This document shows positions 55,536-64,000 of a DNA stretch of 64,000 nt, in pieces. The translations under genes were made by a program, and so were the position numbers. The notes beneath the pieces are model-generated. The model saw only the letters and a list, made by a program, of their open reading frames with translations. It made no database searches and was not told the origin of the DNA. The stretch is from Ornithodoros turicata (lineage: Eukaryota > Arthropoda > Arachnida > Ixodida > Argasidae). The stretch covers positions 14,235,187-14,299,186 of the forward strand of contig NC_088206.1 in the NCBI RefSeq assembly GCF_037126465.1. Direction: 5' to 3'. How positions within the stretch are numbered: the first letter of the stretch is position 1; every line of letters begins with the position of its first letter.

Positions 55536-56118
55536 CAAAAAATATAAAAAACTAAACTGCAGTAGAAAGAAAAAAAAATAACATTTCAGGATGGGAGGGA
55601 AATTCAAACGAATGTGACGAGACAGCTCTTTGCTGTGCTTAAACAAACAAAATATTTATGCCGCGAGAAATACCAAATCTCAAACCATAACCGCGTGCAA
55701 CTTGTAGTGCACACGCATGCCACATGCACCACAGTGTAAAACATTGCAGCAGGACGCTCCCTCCGATTCACAACACGCGGTTTCGAACATGTGCGTTCTA
55801 TAGGTCCTGCTTGCGACACTCGTCCGAAACCTTCCTTCAAAGGTAGATCACCCCATATTAGCTCGGCCGCGCCTGAAGGAGTTGTACCATTATAGTGTTT
55901 GAGGGTGAGCAGTACATGCCGTACGAGTCTATTAGTCGAAAGAAACAGTCTTGCAACACCAGGAGATTTCAGACAGGATAAGCCGCGAGACGTCGGTTTC
56001 AGGCAGGTATGCCGCAAGCAGTACGTACACTAGAAACTGGTATGATATTTTTTTCTTCTTCGACCAGATCAGACAATTGACTTCTCTCTCTATATATAGA
56101 CCTCTAGACATATTTTGA
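55536..56118. other. Non-coding interval
   Basis: No supported gene. The 137-codon minus-strand frame is unrecognised. Confidence 0.4.
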
Positions 56119-56418
56119 CAATAGACCTCTACGCGAGAAACGTCATCATGACGTTGGTAGACAGACTGAAACCGAAACAAATCTGAAGGGGAGGGCTGGG
56201 TCCCACGAATGGGCACTTGTCCGCTGCCTCCTATTGACATAAAAGTAGGACCGAAGGTGGCGTCCCTTTCAGAGACCATCGTAATCCCCTCAAGACCGTG
56301 GCTTTCGGGCGCGGCCTTGTTCGCCCCTAGCTTCGAGCGCATATAGTTCAACTCTACCAAATTGGTGGCGCTGTCGAACACTATGACGTCATTTGTTTAC
56401 AAACAGGGAGAGGTCTAT
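56119..56418. repeat. Probable MITE with AATAGACCTCT ends
   Basis: CAATAGACCTCT on the left and AGAGGTCTATTTG on the right are inverted. ATGACGT lies just inside both ends. A 149-codon minus-strand frame overlaps it (55932-56381) but is probably just repeat sequence. Confidence 0.45.
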
Positions 56419-57600
56419 TTGCTGGTTATGGCCACGTTCGAGCATGGCAACCTCAGAACCGGGTGGGGTTCAGCAGCATTCACAGGGAAGGCATAGAGGA
56501 AATTCTCTGAGTGGCTTTCTTAGATAATCCACGCCATGAGATGATTACGAATCACAACCGATACCATTTACCATTGGTATTTCCCTTTTCTGACCTTTCA
56601 AATGAAGAAAGGAAGATCGTTCTCTCTGACGCTTTCCATTGTTGCCGATATACTCGGAATACAGAGCTAGGGTATATACTGTCGTGAGCCCCTACTTTCT
56701 ACAAATTTCGCAAAAATTTCGCGTGAAAATTTCAGGCAACAGTTGGCAATACAAAACAAGTTACGCAAACGCCAAGTTTATTTTAACACTTGGTTGTACA
56801 CGTTACTACCAAGCACTGGAACGGCTTTGTAGCACAGCATGTGCGATGTCGTTTTTTGTTAAAATGTGGCAAGGTAGCCAGTTTCGGGTGTGTCACGAGG
56901 TAAGCCAAAAAATTATCATCCAAATTTTGATCTATCATCAGGAAAAATTTGTGGCTGCGAACACTACATATAGTATGCCCTTGTCCGCGACTCACGAAAA
57001 ATTGTGGCCACGAAACTAAAGGGTGTTAGGAAATCCACTTACGCAAATCTTCTCTGCGTGAGACTGTGAGTTGCCGCACCATCCTAACGCCCTCGTTGAG
57101 GGGGGGTTCTAAATGGGGGAAGTCTGAATTCTCCTCTCTTCCTCCAATATATCTCAAATCCATCCTTCAGCACTCATAAAATTATCCCCGCACAAATCAA
57201 AAACTGTCTTCCTACCAACAACACCGATAACACCACTCGCATTGTTTTAACCGTAGATGAGAGGTCTCAAACGCCTTGTCACTATATATCTATGAGTGGT
57301 ACAGAAGAGGGGGGGGGAGAAAAGAAAATCCATTGTTGGCATCGTAGGAAGAAAGTAATCAATATTATCGACATCACAATGGGTGGCAATGCGTCTGGAT
57401 TACGAATAACGCTGTCGCTAGTTCAGCTGTCTCTCCCTACTTTTATTTTCCAATCCTATCCAATCATCGTCTTCCGTGTGACAGCACTTTCGATAGCTCT
57501 AATAATCCTCAAAAGCTACCGACAGTCAATTTCCCCCCAGTTTTACTTCCCCCCCCCCTCCCCCTTATACGTAAAGCGACGGCGCGCAAGTACATCGCAT
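56419..57600. other. Non-coding interval
   Basis: No recognised element. Frames at 56639 and 57292 are low complexity toward their ends. C9 tract near 57550. Confidence 0.4.
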
Positions 57601-57708
57601 AGGGCACCGAAAAACACGCGCACGATTCCTTCTTTCTTTCTTTTTTCGCCCCTTTCTGGAGCAGACAGAATACGGGCGAGGAGGATGAGAACGCGAGGAG
57701 GAGGGAAC

Positions 57709-57717
57709 CGTGAGAAA
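57709..57717 (+). promoter_or_regulatory. Candidate Su(H)/CSL binding site
   Basis: CGTGAGAAA fits YGTGRGAAM, the established consensus for this transcription factor family. Confidence 0.4.
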
Positions 57718-58741
57718 ATAGCAGGTGCTACCATTCGATTCCCCGGTTCACTCCCGCGAGCGCCGAGAACTCGCCGCTAGCCAGCGACGATGGTGGCGGC
57801 ATGGGGGGAACTGATGCCCCCGAAGTACCTCCATTCTGCTGGCAGGAATGGTATCTCCTTGTGCCTGAAAACGTGCGAGCCTCGCGTCGTTGTCGCAGCA
57901 GCGCGTGACTTATTTCCTGCCTCGTTCGAGGGTGGTGTTGTTTTTCTTTTTTATTCAGTATTTTTCCATGCAAAGTCAGGAAAAAAAAAAAGTGAAAGCA
58001 ACGTGTGGAGGGAACGGTAGTTATGTTTAGAAGCACACGTGAGGAGGAAAGGGTTGAAAATATATTCGATATTCGTAGCGGGCTCTTAGAAGATGGTTGG
58101 TGATAAATCCGAGATACGGCAAAAAAAAAAAAAAAAAAAAAGGAAAGAAGAAGAAAACGAGACAGCTCACCCAGCACCTATGCAGTTCCGTGAATGGTCG
58201 TAGAAGATTTCATAAAACTGCGCGTACAAATGTAACCGTATACTATCGCACACCGAAATGGGATACAACATAAAGTTCCGAGCAACAGCAGTGCTATAAG
58301 CGGAACGACTGACAACATTCACGCACAAGGAGATCAAGCACCGACGTTTCCTGACCCTTTGAAGATGTAAATGCGAAGAAAGGGGCGTGAAACTACGACC
58401 CTGCCATCATTTCAAGGACATCTCCACCCCGAGAACAACGTCCCGTAAAAAAATTAACCCTAAATACCACAACAAACCCCTCTCCAATAAAAGGAAACAA
58501 AGCGCGAGCACAAATTGTTGTGCGCATTAACGACGTCTTCCCACCAGGAATACGTTATCGTCCACTTTTCTTTTGATTGTTTTTCGAGTGGAACAAGTAC
58601 AATATATATGAAGATGCGCTCCAGAAATGAGAGAGGTCGAGGGATCGTGGACACGAAGGTACAACGTCGTCGACCGGACAGCGGAAAACATTGGCTCCGC
58701 GTTTTGGTACAGCCCTCTCTCGCGCCCGTGCTAGATCGTCC

Positions 58742-58750
58742 TGTGGGAAA
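58742..58750 (+). promoter_or_regulatory. Candidate Su(H)/CSL binding site
   Basis: TGTGGGAAA fits YGTGRGAAM. It leads into an A-run. Confidence 0.42.
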
Positions 58751-59215
58751 AAAAAACGCGACGCTTCTGAAATTAACCGTACGCTCGGCAACTGGAGACC
58801 CTTTTTTTCCTCTGCTTTCTTTTTTCATTTTCTCCGACAAACTCTCCCACGAACCTCACCCTCCCGTTCTCTCGCCCTTTCCAGAAACCTTCTCTCCTCA
58901 TCTGCTTGCCACTCTCCTCGCTTCCTCCTCGCGCAGAGCGCTGTTCCGACTATTGCTTGGCCTCCCTTGCGTCTTCTGCTACAAGTTCTTATTATTTACA
59001 GCAGCTATTTGTGAATACGTCTGAATACAATTAATTTTGTAATGAAACCTAACATATACCACTGCATTACGCAGTATAAGGAACATATTTCGCGGTTAAC
59101 GAGCGAAAAATGCACGAAAGCGCAAAAACGTGTCCATCTAGTGAGCGGAGAGAGAAGCTCATCCAAGCTGCGGGGAGTGACGGCGCAGGGCGGGAAGAGC
59201 CGTTGTCTGCCATTG

Positions 59216-59224
59216 TTTCCCACG
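59216..59224 (-). promoter_or_regulatory. Candidate Su(H)/CSL binding site
   Basis: TTTCCCACG on the plus strand gives CGTGGGAAA, a high-affinity form of the consensus, 30 bp from an identical same-orientation site. Confidence 0.48.
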
Positions 59225-59245
59225 ATGTTTGCTGAGAATCGGAGG

Positions 59246-59254
59246 TTTCCCACG
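59246..59254 (-). promoter_or_regulatory. Candidate Su(H)/CSL binding site
   Basis: The second CGTGGGAAA of the pair, about 370 bp upstream of the Su(H) start codon. Orientation is head-to-tail, not the head-to-head SPS arrangement. Confidence 0.48.
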
Positions 59255-59602
59255 CGTTGCCCTCGGAGTGTGCGGTGCTACTGGTGGTCGCAGTCCACTG
59301 CATCTTCGCGGGCGTTGTTAGTGTCGTCCAATTTGCCGCTCGGGTCGCTCATTCGCTGCTGATGGTGCGCTGGAAAGATGCCGTCGTATCCTCTCGCTCC
59401 CTCCCCAGCCACGTAAGGCATTACGGACGTGAAGTTGTTGTTCGGCGGAAACTCAAGTGACGACAACAGTCGCTTCGCACCATTCGATGACGACCGTCCT
59501 TACGAGTCAGCCGCACTCATGTGTTTGTCCGCATGCTCCACACTGCTAGTGTTCGACTCTTCGTCGCCGTGTGCGAGTTGTCCGTGATTGGACGTAACGT
59601 GA

Positions 59603-61504
<1,902 letters not shown>

Positions 61505-62620
61505 TCTAGTGGACTGACTGGAAAGTAACGACAATCACGATGCTTTTCGCCGAGAGTGGGCTCTGTCGTGTGAGGACGTGGTGAAACAACTGGCGTTGAG
61601 AGGCAGTTTTTTCCTGTGTGGACGTTCTGTTGTGTGACACGCAACAAAAAACACGCGAAGCAAACTGTGAACTGGAGGAGTCGTGGAATATTATCGATTT
61701 TATTTATTCAAATTTTAATACAAGAGCCTACAACTCTATGGGATTCAGCGTTTGTGGTTGAGGTGTCCCGGGAGCAGGATTTTTACTCTCTTTTTGAGAC
61801 TCTCGTTCCACTTTCTGCGGCGGCTTTGATACAAAATCACGATAGTTTCGTACGTGTGCTGCGATTGCCGAGGTTTACGTTTATGTATCACAGTGATGGG
61901 GACTGCTTAGTTCAATCTAACCAAATCTCTAGTTGCAGAGTGAAACCTGTGTAAATATGTACAAACATAATACATATTATCAGAGAATCTTTTAGCGAGT
62001 CTTTTCCCTCCTCTTCTGTAACCACATGGCCTTTTTGCAAGATGTGATACCATCAGTGCATTTTCCTTCAGAACCCCGAACGTAGTATTATTTCCGAAGA
62101 AGATGAACTCCGATATCTATGCAGTACTTTATCTTGGCACTCTTCAGTGCTGCACGTGCTGGTGAAGCGTACGTAAGCCATTTTAGCATGGCATCACTTC
62201 AGGGTATGTACCATAATGTGGACTACGTACAATCTTTTCTTCGTCACGCAGCAATCCTTTATCTTGTGGAAGTAGGGTAAGCACTCTAAAATGCTATTTG
62301 ATGGCTGCACCACCCTTATCATCAGCACTACAAGAAGTTCACATCTGAAATGTCCTTTTAAACTGTGAAGGAGAAAGGTTTTTGTATCCAATGCATACTG
62401 AAGTGAGTTCTTTGTGGCTATTTTTTCTCTTACACTGTGCACTGTTGTGTTGGCAGTTCCTTCCCAAGTGCGTGAATTTCTTTTAGGCGATCTATTTTTT
62501 TCGCACCTTGCTTCGAGTCACAACAAACCAAATATGTAAGATCCAAGGACCACATCTTGCAGTGTGTGTACAGAGTTATGAGCTTGTAATAATAATAATA
62601 AAAAAAGGTTTTAAGATTTT
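61505..62620 (+). other. Su(H) 3' UTR region
   Basis: AT-rich non-coding sequence directly after the stop. No competing gene is seen, and the short frames here are chance. Confidence 0.5.
62597..62602 (+). terminator. Candidate polyadenylation signal
   Basis: AATAAA at the end of an (AAT)n run followed by A7. It is about 1.1 kb after the stop codon, with T-rich sequence downstream. It could alternatively be the residual poly-A of a retrocopy. Confidence 0.45.
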
Positions 62621-63540
62621 ATATCACTCCGATTATCATCAGTGTCGTGTCATTAATCTCTTTCTGCAATTAATTTGCGCGGCTTCTTGTTTCTTGTAAA
62701 TCGTATTTCTTTCCGAAAATAACACTCTCATTTTCCCTATGTTGTGACCAGGAAAGAAAAAAAGAAACTGAGCAAATTCAATTCAATTTCTCCTCTTTTT
62801 TTTTTTTCCTTACAAACAAACAAACTGAGCAAAGGAAAGTTGGCTTTGGAAGCATTTAGAAATTGAAGGTACCATCAAGGAGTCTGTTTTGTTGTGTATG
62901 TCAATAACGACACAGAATTTGAACGTACATTCTAATCACGATGATACGAGGAGACTTGTGTATGTCGTCAGGCTCTTGTTATGCTGACATTGTCGAGCGA
63001 CTTCACAATCCACTCAATATATGCACACAGTTTATAACAGTATATTTTGCATCTCAATTGTTTCTTCACGAATTGGCTCATTTTATCTTTCAGATTTTTT
63101 GTGTATGTGACAACAACCAATCCAATTGCGTGTCACTCAATGCACTGTCCATGACTGCTGAGATGTATTGTTGAGTATGAAAATGCATTTTTCACAGTCA
63201 GATGGTTCAGTAAATTCTGGTTGCTTACATAAATGGCACGAGTGTAATTGAAGAGGTAATATTTCGCTGTTGAGGGAGCGGCATATCTTTCTGATTTTGT
63301 TTTTAGTGCATGAAAAACACTTCATTGCATTTTTATGCCCTTTCCTCTTTCAAGTTTGTTTGAGCATGGGGCATACACCACAAGAAGATGGTTGGACAAA
63401 GTCGGCACAGTGTTTGAGGGATGCACATTGACAGTCATACACATGAATATTGTGCATTGCAGGAAGTATGCAAGACAATGTCAACACTGCTTTGAGAGTT
63501 GCAAATGCAAAAGTTTGAGACTTATAGTGGTGATGTGGTA
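62621..63540. other. AT-rich flank without recognised features
   Basis: Possibly further 3' UTR. No gene or known repeat. Confidence 0.4.
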
Positions 63541-63640
63541 ATGGTATTTATTTATTTATGCATATAGTACCTCAAAGGCCCTTGCCGGCGTTACATGAGG
63601 GGGTTGGGGGACATCAACATAGTTGAGTGAACAAAAAAAA
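63541..63640 (-). mobile_element. Retroposon 3' end with (AAAT)n tail
   Basis: Reverse complement: CCCTCATGTAACGCCGGCAA, GGGCCTTTGAGGTACTATAT, then ATAAATAAATAAAT. It shares GGTACTAT plus tail with the insertion at 19198-19246. Confidence 0.55.
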
Positions 63641-64000
63641 AAGCAAACAACAAAAAACAGGGCATGGCGATGGAACAGTGTACTGTATAAAGTACTGTGT
63701 AAAGTAAAAAAGAAAGTAAAGTATACACTGTACTGTATGCAACAAAAGTAGATATAATAGTCAGAGGTGGTTGGAGCGCCGTCATAAGACTTTTTCCCTT
63801 GTTTGTTCACGAAGAAAAAGGTGGAAAGCGACTGGTACAACCTTGTAACGAGTTTTTCTCTTTTTTTCTAGGACACACCTGCCCGCAGATTTTTTTATTT
63901 TGCTTTACATACTCGGTACACGCATGTAACCTTGTATTGCTACCCGGAAGGTGGGACATGGTCAGACTGCTTGACCACATCGTGTTACAAAAGCGACTTG
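63641..64000. other. Repeat-like flank
   Basis: TACTGTATAAAGTACTGTGT-type internal repetition at 63680-63740. Otherwise no recognised feature to the window end. Confidence 0.4.

Noticed and set aside
55932..56381. 149-codon minus-strand frame
   Set aside because: Lies largely inside a probable MITE with inverted AATAGACCTCT ends.
57292..57780. 162-codon plus-strand frame upstream of Su(H)
   Set aside because: Second half is Arg/Pro/Ser-rich low complexity from GC- and C-rich tracts, and no protein features are present.
59216..59254. Su(H) paired site (SPS)
   Set aside because: The two sites are in the same orientation and 30 bp apart, whereas SPS requires head-to-head sites about 15-17 bp apart.

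Overview
This is a gene-poor, repeat-rich stretch of animal nuclear DNA. There are no operons, Shine-Dalgarno sites or dense coding. The one certain gene is an intact, intronless-looking Suppressor of Hairless/RBPJ (CSL) coding sequence on the + strand at 59627-61504. The CSL protein, tRNA-derived SINEs with a core beginning GTTAAAGAACCC, (ATT)n or (AAAT)n tails, I-clade-like RNase H fragments, mariner, pogo and hAT remnants and a THAP fragment fit an arthropod, most likely a tick (Ixodida). The tick assignment is an inference from SINE style, not proof.

Layout. 1-31 kb is dominated by a family of near-perfect palindromic foldback elements, called PAL-1 here. They are about 250 bp, with TIR CACTCTTAAAAATGAAC, and both arms carry the self-complementary 10-mer GGCGTACGCC. 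About 28 whole or partial copies occur, densest at 17.0-21.9 kb where they are nested or abut. A second family, PAL-2 (GGGTGTGAAAA...GTGGTAAC, ends CTAAGAGTG), has copies at 2.0, 29.9-30.7 and 49.1 kb. One PAL-2 copy carries a PAL-1 insertion and a neighbouring PAL-2 copy preserves the empty site, which shows a TA target duplication. Larger foldbacks of other families lie at 7.0-7.75, 21.9-22.1, 22.17-22.34 and 33.4-34.2 kb, and a tRNA-derived foldback at 49.7 kb.

24-26, 32 and 50-51 kb hold decayed non-LTR retrotransposon 3' ends (RNase H plus shared 3' UTR) and SINE tails. 36-49 kb is mostly unrecognised unique or ancient repeat DNA. 52.8-55.6 kb holds a broken THAP-like fragment, a 744-bp hAT-like element with a perfect 8-bp duplication, a mariner remnant and one full-length SINE with a target duplication. 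57.6-59.6 kb is the likely promoter/5' UTR region of Su(H); it contains four matches to the consensus of the Su(H) protein itself, suggesting autoregulation. 61.5-64 kb is 3' UTR and AT-rich flank.

All alignments, counts and boundaries were made by eye. Apart from Su(H), every coding call is tentative. Most other long open frames are random or come from translating the palindromes.
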